Assembly: GCA_938003595.1 (NCBI GenBank)
Contig: CALKYH010000134.1
Coordinates: 1-15,754 of the forward strand
Direction: 5' to 3'
DNA: 15,754 nt
From: an uncultured bacterium
GTDB taxonomy: Bacteria > Planctomycetota > Phycisphaerae > Phycisphaerales > UBA1924
Numbering within the stretch: the stretch's first letter is position 1; each line of letters starts with the position of its first letter. Below are positions 6,807 to 15,196 of this stretch, one piece after another. The notes below the pieces were generated by a model, which saw only the letters and a list, made by a program, of their open reading frames with translations, made no database searches and was not told where the DNA came from. Both the position numbers and the translations under genes were made by a program.

Positions 6807-7895
6807 TCACTCCAGCGGCGTGTAGGTCGCCTGCATCGACTCGAAGAACGCCTCGCCCTCGGACTCGATCCGGCTCCGGATCGCGCCGGGGATCGGCGTG
6901 TCCTCGCCGCCCCATTCGTGCAGGATCTCGCCTCTGCGGACCAGCATCGTGGTGGGGGAGTGCGCCCAGGCCCAGTCCTCGATGCCGAACTGCACAAGGT
7001 GGCCCTTCTGGATCGTCACCACGCGCAGCAGCGCATCGTCCGCGCTCGACCGCTCGTAGCCGTCGTAGTAGGGCAGGAACCGCTGGCACACATCGCAGTT
7101 CGGGTCGTAGACAAAGAGCAGCCACGCCGGGCCGTCCGTCTCGGCCGCGGCCTCGCCCAGTCGTGTCAGCCACGCCGGCTCGGGCTGGCCCTGCAGGAAC
7201 TCCTCCTGCACCAGCGGCACGAGCAGCAGGACATCCATCGGACGCGAACTCATGGGGTCGAACGCGACGGCCTGCTCCGCCGCGGCGGGCGCAGGGGCGT
7301 CGCCGACGGCTGGCGCGGTTTCCGTCCCGGCCGCCGCCTTCGCGGCCTGCCTCGCCTGAGCCGCCCGTTCGAAAGCGCTGCCGGGCTTGAAGTCGTCCGG
7401 CGTGGGCTGGCTCATCCCGTAGAGGCCGCCGCCGATCGCCGCGGGCAGCAGCAGCGCGCCGGTCAGCCACAGCCACCCCCGGCGCGCCCCGGCCAGGCAC
7501 ACGCAGCCCAGGGCCATCGCGGCCATGGCCGCGTCGATCGAGATAGTGATCTCCGGCGCCACCGTGAACTTGCCGAAGCACCCGCACGACCGCGCCCCGC
7601 CGAAGAGCCGGTGCATCGTGTACCCCGTGAAGGCGCCGAAGACGATCGCGATGACCGTCCACGCCCACCAGCGCCGGTGCAGGAGCAGGATCAGGACCGA
7701 CGCGAGGATCTCGCCGCCGATCGTGACCCAGCCCATGACATCGCCCGCCGCGGGCGGCTTGGTCGCCCACTTGGCGTACGCGGCGAAGCCGAGCAGCCCG
7801 GCGACCAGGACCGAGGCCAAAAGAAGCAGCGCCCGCGCGAGGCCGCGCGGGCGCTGAGGAGCGTGCTTCGATTCCACCGGAGCGGGTGAGGTCAT
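6807..7895 (-). CDS. MauE-like membrane protein fused to a thioredoxin-like domain
   Basis: This is a 362-residue protein. A charged N-terminus is followed by about five membrane segments (roughly 20-42, 53-72, 77-97, 115-137, 140-161). SCGCFG (C104, C106) lies between segments three and four, a motif characteristic of MauE/DoxX-type redox membrane proteins. After an Ala/Pro-rich linker (about 165-215) comes a thioredoxin-like domain (about 216-345) with the active-site motif DPNCDVCQRF (C267, C270) and a likely cis-proline at SPTT (P314). It probably passes thiol reducing power across the membrane to envelope proteins; the direction and the partner are inferred. The start at 7895 is supported by GGAGG at 7902-7906. 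It lies 32 bases after the DUF1573 gene on the same strand, almost certainly in one transcript. The fusion of both modules in one chain is notable. Confidence 0.88.
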   Translation of the reverse strand: MTSPAPVESKHAPQRPRGLARALLLLASVLVAGLLGFAAYAKWATKPPAAGDVMGWVTIGGEILASVLILLLHRRWWAWTVIAIVFGAFTGYTMHRLFGGARSCGCFGKFTVAPEITISIDAAMAAMALGCVCLAGARRGWLWLTGALLLPAAIGGGLYGMSQPTPDDFKPGSAFERAAQARQAAKAAAGTETAPAVGDAPAPAAAEQAVAFDPMSSRPMDVLLLVPLVQEEFLQGQPEPAWLTRLGEAAAETDGPAWLLFVYDPNCDVCQRFLPYYDGYERSSADDALLRVVTIQKGHLVQFGIEDWAWAHSPTTMLVRRGEILHEWGGEDTPIPGAIRSRIESEGEAFFESMQATYTPLE

Positions 7896-7927
7896 CGTCG
7901 GCCTCCGGCCACGGTGGGGTTGGGGGA

Positions 7928-9103
7928 TCAGTTCAGCGAGCCGGCGCCGTCGACGCGGGCGAAGACATCCATCGCCTGGCTGTGGCCCAGCCAGTCGAAG
8001 GTCACGCGCGGGCGGATCAGGCAGTTCTCGCCGCTGCTCTTGGCGGTCACGGCGACCTTGCAGACCATGTTGGAGTCGCCCTCGATGTTCGCGGAGACCA
8101 GCTCCACCACGACATTCGGGTCGTCCACGGAGATGGTCGGCTTGGTGTCGTCGTTGAACATGTTGCTGCGGGTGAGGGTGACCTCGAACTCGACCTTCTC
8201 ACCCTGCTTGATCGCGCCCAGCAGCGCGCGGTCGTCGGTCATGCGCCAGGGCTCGGCGCCGGTCATCTTGGGGATCAGCGAGGGGTTGATCACCCGCAGG
8301 TCGATCAGCGGCGCCGTGGGATGGTCGGTGGCGACCACGAACCAGGGCTTGAGCTGGTCGTCGGGCGTGTTCGTCAGGTCGTAGACATAGACATAACGGG
8401 TCTGCGGGCCGTCCTTCGCGGGGTCGAAGTCCTTGAAGTCCGCGGCCGTGGGGGCGCGGCCGTCAAGGCACACGATGTTGAACGCCTTGCCGTCCACCGA
8501 CTCGAACACGATCTCGCCGGCCTTCTTCTGGAAGGCGTCGATGAACACGGGGTTCGCCGCCACGCCGTAGGACACCTGCGCGACCACATACACCTGCATC
8601 GGCACCGCGTAGCCCTCGGCGAACACGCGCACCTGGCGCTGCTGCGCGCCGGGGTACTTGCCGGCCTCGAGGGTCGCGGCCAGCTCGACCGACTCGCCCG
8701 GCTGCAGCACATGACCCGACAGGTCCGTCGGGATCGTGCAGTGGCACGAGGTGGTGACCTTCGAGATCGTCACCGGCTCGGTCGCCAGGTTCGTCAGCGT
8801 CGTCGCCCCGTTGGTCTTGGTGCCCGGCTGGACATACTTGAGGTCGATGATGCTCGGCTCGGCCTTCAGCGGCGGCGCCTCGCGCTTGATCTGCATCCCC
8901 GGCGCCGCGACCGGCTCGGGGTACGGCCGCACCGGCTGGCGCTCGCCGGCCGCGTCAGCAGGCTTGCCCTCGGGCTGCGCGGGGGCGCCCTCCTGGGCCC
9001 AAGCCCCTGATCCGACCAGCAGCGCCAGCCCAAGGGCCAGCGCCTTCACCGAAGTTCCGAGTTCCAGACCGGAATTCCGGTCACGACGCATCGCGTTCAG
9101 CAT
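7928..9103 (-). CDS. Exported DUF1573-domain protein
   Basis: This is a 391-residue protein. Residues 1-36 form a signal peptide (positively charged start, then ALALGLALLVGSGAWA, likely cleavage before QEG). Residues 37-80 are a Pro/Ala/Glu-rich linker. A DUF1573 immunoglobulin-like domain spans about 82-190, with the family hallmark TSCHCT (C120, C122). The remaining 200 residues look beta-rich and carry further cysteines (C212, C348, C361). DUF1573 domains are common in exported proteins of Planctomycetota and Bacteroidota; their molecular role is unknown. The frame stays open to 9289, but the ATG at 9103 is chosen because AGAGGAG (9111-9117) lies 7 bases upstream, TATACT lies at 9137-9132, and the signal peptide begins here. 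It is co-transcribed with the downstream MauE/thioredoxin gene, which suggests thiol exchange at the CHC motif. Confidence 0.9.
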   Translation of the reverse strand: MLNAMRRDRNSGLELGTSVKALALGLALLVGSGAWAQEGAPAQPEGKPADAAGERQPVRPYPEPVAAPGMQIKREAPPLKAEPSIIDLKYVQPGTKTNGATTLTNLATEPVTISKVTTSCHCTIPTDLSGHVLQPGESVELAATLEAGKYPGAQQRQVRVFAEGYAVPMQVYVVAQVSYGVAANPVFIDAFQKKAGEIVFESVDGKAFNIVCLDGRAPTAADFKDFDPAKDGPQTRYVYVYDLTNTPDDQLKPWFVVATDHPTAPLIDLRVINPSLIPKMTGAEPWRMTDDRALLGAIKQGEKVEFEVTLTRSNMFNDDTKPTISVDDPNVVVELVSANIEGDSNMVCKVAVTAKSSGENCLIRPRVTFDWLGHSQAMDVFARVDGAGSLN

Positions 9104-9131
9104 GAAATCGCTCCTCTTCAAGGCTGGGGCC

Positions 9132-9137
9132 AGTATA
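9132..9137 (-). promoter_or_regulatory. -10 element for the DUF1573-MauE/thioredoxin operon
   Basis: TATACT on the minus strand is a near-perfect -10. It lies 28 bases before the ATG at 9103, leaving room for a short leader with the AGAGGAG ribosome-binding site. No clear -35 is visible. Confidence 0.55.
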
Positions 9138-9152
9138 GACGCCCCCCTCCGC

Positions 9153-9172
9153 GCCCCGGTTCCGGGGCTTTT
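9153..9172 (+). terminator. Terminator-like hairpin between two divergent operons
   Basis: GCCCCG (9153-9158), loop GTTC, CGGGGC (9163-9168), then TTTT: a 6-bp GC stem followed by a T-run, reading as an intrinsic terminator on the + strand. No sense + transcript is expected to reach it. It may stop antisense transcription before the DUF1015 gene, or be an incidental palindrome. Confidence 0.4.
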
Positions 9173-9210
9173 CTGATCGGCTTGAACTCCACCGGCGGCC
9201 ACGGATCGGC

Positions 9211-9216
9211 TACCTT
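9211..9216 (+). promoter_or_regulatory. Possible -10 element for the DUF1015-serA-serC operon
   Basis: TACCTT lies about 70 bases before the DUF1015 ATG. TTGAAC at 9182-9187 is the nearest -35-like hexamer, but the 23-base spacing is too long for an ordinary pair. This is a weak call. Confidence 0.25.
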
Positions 9217-9287
9217 TTCCGACCCGGTCGGGCACCCCCGGCCCCGCCCGATTCTCCCGAGAAAACCCCCTCCAGAGGACCGCCCCC

Positions 9288-10535
9288 ATGCTGCGGGTCT
9301 ACCCCTTCACCGCGTTCCGTCCCCGCCCCGACATGGCCAAGGCCGTAGCCTCCGTCCCGTACGATGTCGTGGACCGGGCCGAGAGCCGGGAATTGGGCGA
9401 GGGCAGGCCCGATAACTTCATCCATGTCGTCCGCCCCGACGCGGACCTGCCCGACGAGGTCGGCCCTTACGACGACCGGGTCTACGCCAAGGCCCGGGAG
9501 AACCTCCAGGGTCTGATCTCGCGCGGGGTCATGATCAAGGACGACACGCGGCGGATGTACCTCTACCGCCAGTCCGCGACCATCGCCGGCCGCCACCAGA
9601 GCCAGGTCGGGATCATGTGCCTGGGCGATGTCGTGGACTACGACGAGGGCCGCATCAAGAAGCACGAGAAGACCCGCCCCGACAAGGAGGACGACCGCGT
9701 CCGCAGCGTGCTGGAGCTGGGCGCCCACGCCGAGCCGGTCTTCCTCGCGTTCCGACCCCACGCCGGCCTCCGGAAGCTCATCGACGAGACCGTCAAGGCC
9801 AAGCCCCTCTACGACTTCACCGCCGACGACGGCGTCCAGCACACCCTCTGGGCCCTGGACAACTGGCAGCCGGTGGTGGACGCCTTCGCCTCCATGCCCG
9901 CGGCGTATGTCGCCGACGGCCACCATCGCACCGCCGCCGCCTCCAGGTCGGCCGCCGAGCGCCGCAAGAAGAACCCCGGCCACAAGGGCGACGAGGAGTA
10001 CAACCGCTACCTGGCGGTCATGTTCCCCTCGGACGACCTGTACATCCTGCCGTACCACCGGGTGGTCTCGGAGCTGAACGGGCTGAGCCCCGCGCAGTTC
10101 CTCGAGAAGGTCTCCAAGGTCTGCAAGGTCGAGCCCGCCCGCGACCCGAACCCGTCCCGGAGCGGTTCGTTCGCGCTGTACCTCAACGACGGCCAGGGCT
10201 GGCGGATGTGCACCTTCCCCGAGAAGGCCATCGACCGAACGGACGCCGTCCGCAGTCTGGATGTCTCCCTGCTCACCGAGCATGTCCTCGAGCCCATCCT
10301 CGGCATCACCGACCTGCGGACGGACAAGCGGATCGACTTCGTGGGCGGGATCCGCGGCCCCGGCGAGTTGGAGAAGCGCGTGAAGTCCGGCAAGGCCGTC
10401 GCCGCGTTCTGCATGCACCCGACCACCATGGACCAGCTGCTGGCCGTGGCGGACGCGGGGCTGATGATGCCGCCCAAGAGCACCTGGTTCGAGCCCAAAC
10501 TCCGCAGCGGCCTGCTCGTGCATATGCTCGACTGA
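9288..10535 (+). CDS. DUF1015 family protein, first gene of the serine cluster
   Basis: This is a 415-residue cytoplasmic protein recognised by the family's signature blocks. They are a conserved N-terminus with VPYDVV, IKKHEKTRPDKEDDR at about 123-137, YVADGHHR at 207-214, and MMPPKSTWFEPKLRSGL at about 393-409. The biochemical role of DUF1015 is, to my knowledge, not firmly established. The family is often found beside serA and serC, as here (52 bases before serA). The ADGHHR motif resembles the DGHHR-type motif of ParB/Srx-fold serine kinases, a resemblance only. The full length looks intact. The start is supported by AGAGGA at 9274-9279, 8 bases before the ATG. The family call is secure; any enzymatic activity is inference. 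Confidence 0.92.
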   Translation: MLRVYPFTAFRPRPDMAKAVASVPYDVVDRAESRELGEGRPDNFIHVVRPDADLPDEVGPYDDRVYAKARENLQGLISRGVMIKDDTRRMYLYRQSATIAGRHQSQVGIMCLGDVVDYDEGRIKKHEKTRPDKEDDRVRSVLELGAHAEPVFLAFRPHAGLRKLIDETVKAKPLYDFTADDGVQHTLWALDNWQPVVDAFASMPAAYVADGHHRTAAASRSAAERRKKNPGHKGDEEYNRYLAVMFPSDDLYILPYHRVVSELNGLSPAQFLEKVSKVCKVEPARDPNPSRSGSFALYLNDGQGWRMCTFPEKAIDRTDAVRSLDVSLLTEHVLEPILGITDLRTDKRIDFVGGIRGPGELEKRVKSGKAVAAFCMHPTTMDQLLAVADAGLMMPPKSTWFEPKLRSGLLVHMLD

Positions 10536-10587
10536 GCCGGGCAGGGTGGTCTTCCATGCAGCGTTTCCAGAAGGGACGACGAGCGCC

Positions 10588-11796
10588 ATGAAGGTGTTGA
10601 TCGCGGACAAGTTCGAGAAGAGCGGCGTCGCCGCGATGCAGAAGCTCGGCTGCGAGGTCCTCTCGCTGCCCGACGCCACGGCCGAGGAGCTGCCGGCGCT
10701 GATCGAGCAGCACCAGCCCGAGGTGGTGGTCGTCCGCTCGACGAAGGTGCAGGCGCCGGCCTTCGAGAAGGCCAAGAAGCTGACCCTGGTGATCCGCGCC
10801 GGCGCCGGCGTGGACAACATCGATGTCAACGCCGCCTCCGCGCGGGGCGTGTTCGTCGCCAACTGCCCGGGCAAGAACTCCGCGGCCGTCGCCGAGCTGG
10901 TCTGGGGCCTGATCCTGTCCTGCGACCGGCGCATCCCCGAGCAGACCGCGCTGCTCCGCGCGGGCAAGTGGAACAAGAAGGAGTTCTCCAAGGCCCGCGG
11001 CCTGCACGGGCGCACGCTCGGCGTGGTCGGCCTGGGGCGCATCGGGCGCGAGGTCATCACCCGCGGGCAGGCCTTCGGCATGCCGGTGGTCGTCTGGTCG
11101 CGCTCGCTCACGGCCGAGTCCGCCGCGTCGCTCGGCGTGGTCCGCTGCGAGTCCCCCGTCGAGGTCGCGAAGCTCGCCGATGTCATCTCGGTGAATGTCG
11201 CGGCGAACGAGCACACCAAGAAGCTCTGCAACGCCGCGTTCTTCGACGCGATGAAGCCCAACGCCATCTTCGTGAACACCAGCCGTGGTTCGGTGGTGGA
11301 CGAGGCGGCTCTGATCAAGGCCATCGAGGGCAAGGGCGTCCGCGCCGGGCTGGATGTCTACGAGGGCGAGCCCGCCGGCGGGACCGGCGAGTTCAGCAGC
11401 GCCCTGTCCAAGCACCCGCATGTGGACGGCACGCACCACATCGGCGCCTCCACCGACCAGGCGCAGGTCGCCATCGCCGACGAGACGGTGCGGATCCTGC
11501 AGGAGTTCATGAAGACCGGCGAGGCGCCGAACGTCGTGAACCGCGAGGTCCGCAGCCCCGCCGTGCGCCTGTTGACGGTCACGCACCTGAACCGCCCGGG
11601 CGTGCTGGCCCGCGTGCTGGGCGCGCTGGCCGACGAGAACATCAATGTCGAGGAGATGGAGAATGTCATCTACCTCGGCGCCAAGGCCGCGTGCGCCCGC
11701 ATCCGGCTCGACGCCGAGCCCAGCGCCGGCGCGCTCAAGACCATCTCCGACCGCTGCACGGAGGTCATCGCGATGGATGTCGCGGTGATCGAGTGA
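10588..11796 (+). CDS. serA: D-3-phosphoglycerate dehydrogenase
   Basis: This 402-residue cytoplasmic enzyme oxidises 3-phosphoglycerate to 3-phosphohydroxypyruvate with NAD+, the first step of serine synthesis. The N-terminal substrate domain has IRAGAGVDNIDV. The Rossmann domain has LGVVGLGRIGREV (GLGRIG 148-153). The 2-hydroxyacid dehydrogenase catalytic triad is visible as R233 (NTSRGS), E261 (YEGEP) and H284 (THHIGAST). An ACT domain at about 327-402 (LLTVTHLNRPGVLARVLGAL) suggests allosteric feedback by serine. The length matches the short E. coli-type SerA (410), not the long form with an extra ASB domain. The frame extends upstream to 10546, but the ATG at 10588 gives the normal N-terminus MKVLIADKFE; AAGGGA at 10571-10576 is a rather distant ribosome-binding site. 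It is 30 bases upstream of serC. Confidence 0.95.
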   Translation: MKVLIADKFEKSGVAAMQKLGCEVLSLPDATAEELPALIEQHQPEVVVVRSTKVQAPAFEKAKKLTLVIRAGAGVDNIDVNAASARGVFVANCPGKNSAAVAELVWGLILSCDRRIPEQTALLRAGKWNKKEFSKARGLHGRTLGVVGLGRIGREVITRGQAFGMPVVVWSRSLTAESAASLGVVRCESPVEVAKLADVISVNVAANEHTKKLCNAAFFDAMKPNAIFVNTSRGSVVDEAALIKAIEGKGVRAGLDVYEGEPAGGTGEFSSALSKHPHVDGTHHIGASTDQAQVAIADETVRILQEFMKTGEAPNVVNREVRSPAVRLLTVTHLNRPGVLARVLGALADENINVEEMENVIYLGAKAACARIRLDAEPSAGALKTISDRCTEVIAMDVAVIE

Positions 11797-11826
11797 GCCC
11801 CGAGTAAGCCGAAACGAGAGACCGCC

Positions 11827-12963
<1,137 letters not shown>

Positions 12964-12965
12964 GA

Positions 12966-12982
12966 TCGTCCGCTTCGGACGA
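12966..12982 (+). terminator. Hairpin immediately after serC
   Basis: TCGTCCG (12966-12972), loop CTT, CGGACGA (12976-12982), starting two bases after the serC stop. There is no T-run, so it is not a classical intrinsic terminator. It may stabilise the mRNA 3' end or act with Rho. Confidence 0.35.
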
Positions 12983-13115
12983 ACGGTCGGCGCCATGGGT
13001 GGAGGCCGCGGGTGCGGCCCGAGACCCTGGACAGCGCGCAGACCCTTGGTCCTCCCGAGCCGATTTCGACGACCCTGCCGCCTCGCCCTTCTCAACTGGC
13101 TGAGCCCCACGACCG

Positions 13116-13138
13116 GCGCTCTGCGCGACGCAGAGCGC
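13116..13138 (+). terminator. Strong hairpin between serC and hisS
   Basis: GCGCTCTGCG (13116-13125) pairs perfectly with CGCAGAGCGC (13129-13138) over a 3-base loop. It lies in the 235-base gap that separates the serine operon from hisS and just before the hisS promoter candidate. No T-run follows, so the terminator call is tentative. Confidence 0.4.
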
Positions 13139-13181
13139 GGCCTTGGCGGGCCCGGATCGCCGCTCCCCGCTCCTCAGCCGC

Positions 13182-13187
13182 TACCCT
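13182..13187 (+). promoter_or_regulatory. -10-like element of hisS
   Basis: TACCCT lies 11 bases before the hisS ATG at 13199, in a pyrimidine-rich stretch without a Shine-Dalgarno sequence. Predicted initiation leaves a leader of about 5 bases. Confidence 0.4.
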
Positions 13188-13198
13188 TCCCCCTCCCC

Positions 13199-14572
13199 AT
13201 GACCTCCCCCTCAGGACAGCCCGGCCGCAACTTCCAGGCCCCGCGCGGCACGCGGGACTTCTACCCCATCGAGATGGCCCGGCGCCTCTGGCTCGAGGAC
13301 AAGTGGCGCCGCACGGCGACCCGGCACGGCTTCGACGAGATCAGCGGCCCCACCTTCGAGCACCTGGACCTCTACACCGTCAAGAGCGGCGAGGGCATCG
13401 TCTCGGAGCTGTTCTCCTTCTCCCGCCAGGGCGGCGAGACGAGCTACGCCCTGCGCCCCGAGTTCACCCCCACGCTGGCCCGCATGGTCGCGAGCAAGGC
13501 CAACGCCCTGCCCAAGCCCATCAAGTGGCACTCCATCGGCCCCTACTTCCGCGCCGAGCGCCCCCAGCGCGGCCGGCTGCGCGAGTTCACACAGTGGAAT
13601 GTCGATGTGCTCGGCGACCCCTCGCCGGAGGCGGACGCGGAGGTGATCGCGTGCTGTGCCGACTCTCTCCGGTTGATGGGATTGACCGACGAGCATGTTT
13701 CGATCCGGATCAATCATCGGGGTTTGTTCTCGGAGATTCTTCGCGAGAACGGTGTTCCGAGCGACCGGCACGAGGCGGTGTTTGTACTCCTTGATCAGGC
13801 GGGTAAGTTGGAGCGCGCCGACTTTCTCGCCGCAGCAAGAAAGCTGGATCTTCCTGAGTCGCTCATGCTCTGGTTTGGCGGCGAGATCGAGGCGTCCGTT
13901 GACTCCTCAGGCGAACTGCGTCAGAAACTGATGAAGGAGTCATCTCTCGCATTCGAGTATTTCCGCCGATTGGAGCCGCTTCGAGACAGCCTTGAGGAAC
14001 TCGGAGTGTCGAAGCGCATGGTGCTGCAGAGCGCTCTGATCGTCCGCGGCCTCGCCTACTACACCGGCGCCGTCTTCGAGGTCCACGAGACCGGCGGCAA
14101 GGAGCGCGCCATCGCCGGCGGCGGTCGTTACGACAACCTCGTCGAACTCTTCGGCGGCCCGCCGACGCCGGCCGTCGGCTTCGCGATGGGCGATGTCGTC
14201 ATCGCGCTCGTGCTGCAGGACAAGGGGCTCATGCCCTCCGACGACGCCATCGCCCGCGACCTGGGCCTGGCGCCGGATGTCTTCGTGTTCGCATGCGATG
14301 AGGCCGCAGATCTGTACCTACGCCCAATGCTCGCCCACCTTCGCCGTGCCGGCCTGCATGCGCGCCGGACCTACAAGACGACGAGGAACGAGGGCAAGCT
14401 CTTCGGTGAAGCCAACAAGTCGGGGGCAAGATTCGTGCTCAAGCTAATGCCAGGTCTAGAGGCACAGCTGAAGGACATGGGCGCCCAGGGCGGCGCATCT
14501 GAGCCACTGGGGCCGGAAGCCAGCGTCGAGGCCCTCGCCGCGGCCGTGCAGAAGCGGATTCCCGCGTCCTGA
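13199..14572 (+). CDS. hisS: Histidyl-tRNA synthetase
   Basis: This 457-residue class II synthetase charges tRNA-His in the cytoplasm. The N-terminal segment APRGTRDFYP is typical. Motif 2 is YFRAERPQRGRLREFTQ (116-132), preceded by LRPEFTPTLAR (85-95). The insertion domain spans about 155-280. The histidine-binding segment is RGLAYYTG (283-290), where most HisRS have RGLDYY: R283 is kept but Asp is Ala at 286. GGGRYDNL (307-314) and the motif 3 region AVGFAMG follow. An anticodon-binding domain fills 360-457, which separates it from HisZ. Codon usage is patchy: about 4% A/T-ending codons before the insertion domain, about 30% inside it, about 6% in the following core, about 25% in the anticodon domain. 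The frame is open upstream to 12770, but homology begins at the ATG at 13199. No Shine-Dalgarno sequence is visible. Confidence 0.94.
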   Translation: MTSPSGQPGRNFQAPRGTRDFYPIEMARRLWLEDKWRRTATRHGFDEISGPTFEHLDLYTVKSGEGIVSELFSFSRQGGETSYALRPEFTPTLARMVASKANALPKPIKWHSIGPYFRAERPQRGRLREFTQWNVDVLGDPSPEADAEVIACCADSLRLMGLTDEHVSIRINHRGLFSEILRENGVPSDRHEAVFVLLDQAGKLERADFLAAARKLDLPESLMLWFGGEIEASVDSSGELRQKLMKESSLAFEYFRRLEPLRDSLEELGVSKRMVLQSALIVRGLAYYTGAVFEVHETGGKERAIAGGGRYDNLVELFGGPPTPAVGFAMGDVVIALVLQDKGLMPSDDAIARDLGLAPDVFVFACDEAADLYLRPMLAHLRRAGLHARRTYKTTRNEGKLFGEANKSGARFVLKLMPGLEAQLKDMGAQGGASEPLGPEASVEALAAAVQKRIPAS

Positions 14573-14650
14573 GCGGCGCGCCGCATCTTCCGTGATCCGT
14601 CGGAATAGAACTCTGCGCGAGGGGGTTTTCGTCGTGTGGTCGCAGCACAG

Positions 14651-14670
14651 CCGCCGGAGCGCTCCGGCGG
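14651..14670. repeat. Perfect 20-bp palindrome between hisS and the first CHRD gene
   Basis: CCGCCGGAGC followed directly by its reverse complement. It lies 78 bases after the hisS stop and 46 bases before the CHRD ATG. It could be a hisS terminator without a T-run, a leader hairpin, or an operator for a dimeric regulator; nothing in the sequence decides between them. Confidence 0.6.
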
Positions 14671-14716
14671 GCGGCCGAGCGGGTTGCCCCTGAGAATCAG
14701 AGAGAAGGAGTCATCG

Positions 14717-15196
14717 ATGAAGACGATGCTTTTCGCCGTGGCCGCGTCCATGGCCATCGCCGGCGCCGCGAGCGCGGTCACCTGGAACATCACCCTGTCC
14801 GGCCTGCAGGAGAACCCGCCGAACGCCTCGCCCGCCATCGGCGACGCCAAGGTGAAGTTCAACCCGAACACGAACTTCATCAAGATCACCGGCTCGTTCT
14901 CCGGCATGATCGGGAATGTCACCGCCGGCCACCTGCACGGCCTGGCGCCCGCCGATATGAACGCGCCCGTGCTCTTCAGCGTGAACCCCACGCTCGGCGG
15001 CACTTCCGGCACCTTCGGCGCCACCGCGTTCCTGACCGATGCGCAGGAGATTGGCTTCTTCGACTACATGACCTACCTCAACATCCACACGAATGTCTTC
15101 CCCGGCGGCGAGCTGCGCGGGCAGGTCGTCCCCGCGCCGGCGGGCGCGGCGCTGCTCGGCGCGGCGGGCCTGTTCGGCCTGCGTCGCCGTCGCTGA
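14717..15196 (+). CDS. Secreted CHRD-domain protein with PEP-CTERM-like sorting tail
   Basis: This is a 159-residue protein. Residues 1-20 form a signal peptide ending AGAASA. A CHRD domain covers about 22-137, with LSGLQENPP, HLHGLAPADMNAPVLF and YLNIHTNVFPGGELRGQV, the classical conserved blocks. The C-terminus is VPAPAG (138-143), a hydrophobic helix, then RRRR (156-159): the tripartite pattern of PEP-CTERM-type sorting signals recognised by exosortase-like systems. CHRD domains (from chordin) are found in many exported bacterial proteins of unknown role. The likely fate is export and anchoring or processing at the cell envelope. The frame extends upstream to 14636, but AAGGAG (14705-14710) and the signal peptide fix the start at 14717. 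A strong terminator follows. A paralogue begins 344 bases downstream. Confidence 0.92.
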   Translation: MKTMLFAVAASMAIAGAASAVTWNITLSGLQENPPNASPAIGDAKVKFNPNTNFIKITGSFSGMIGNVTAGHLHGLAPADMNAPVLFSVNPTLGGTSGTFGATAFLTDAQEIGFFDYMTYLNIHTNVFPGGELRGQVVPAPAGAALLGAAGLFGLRRRR

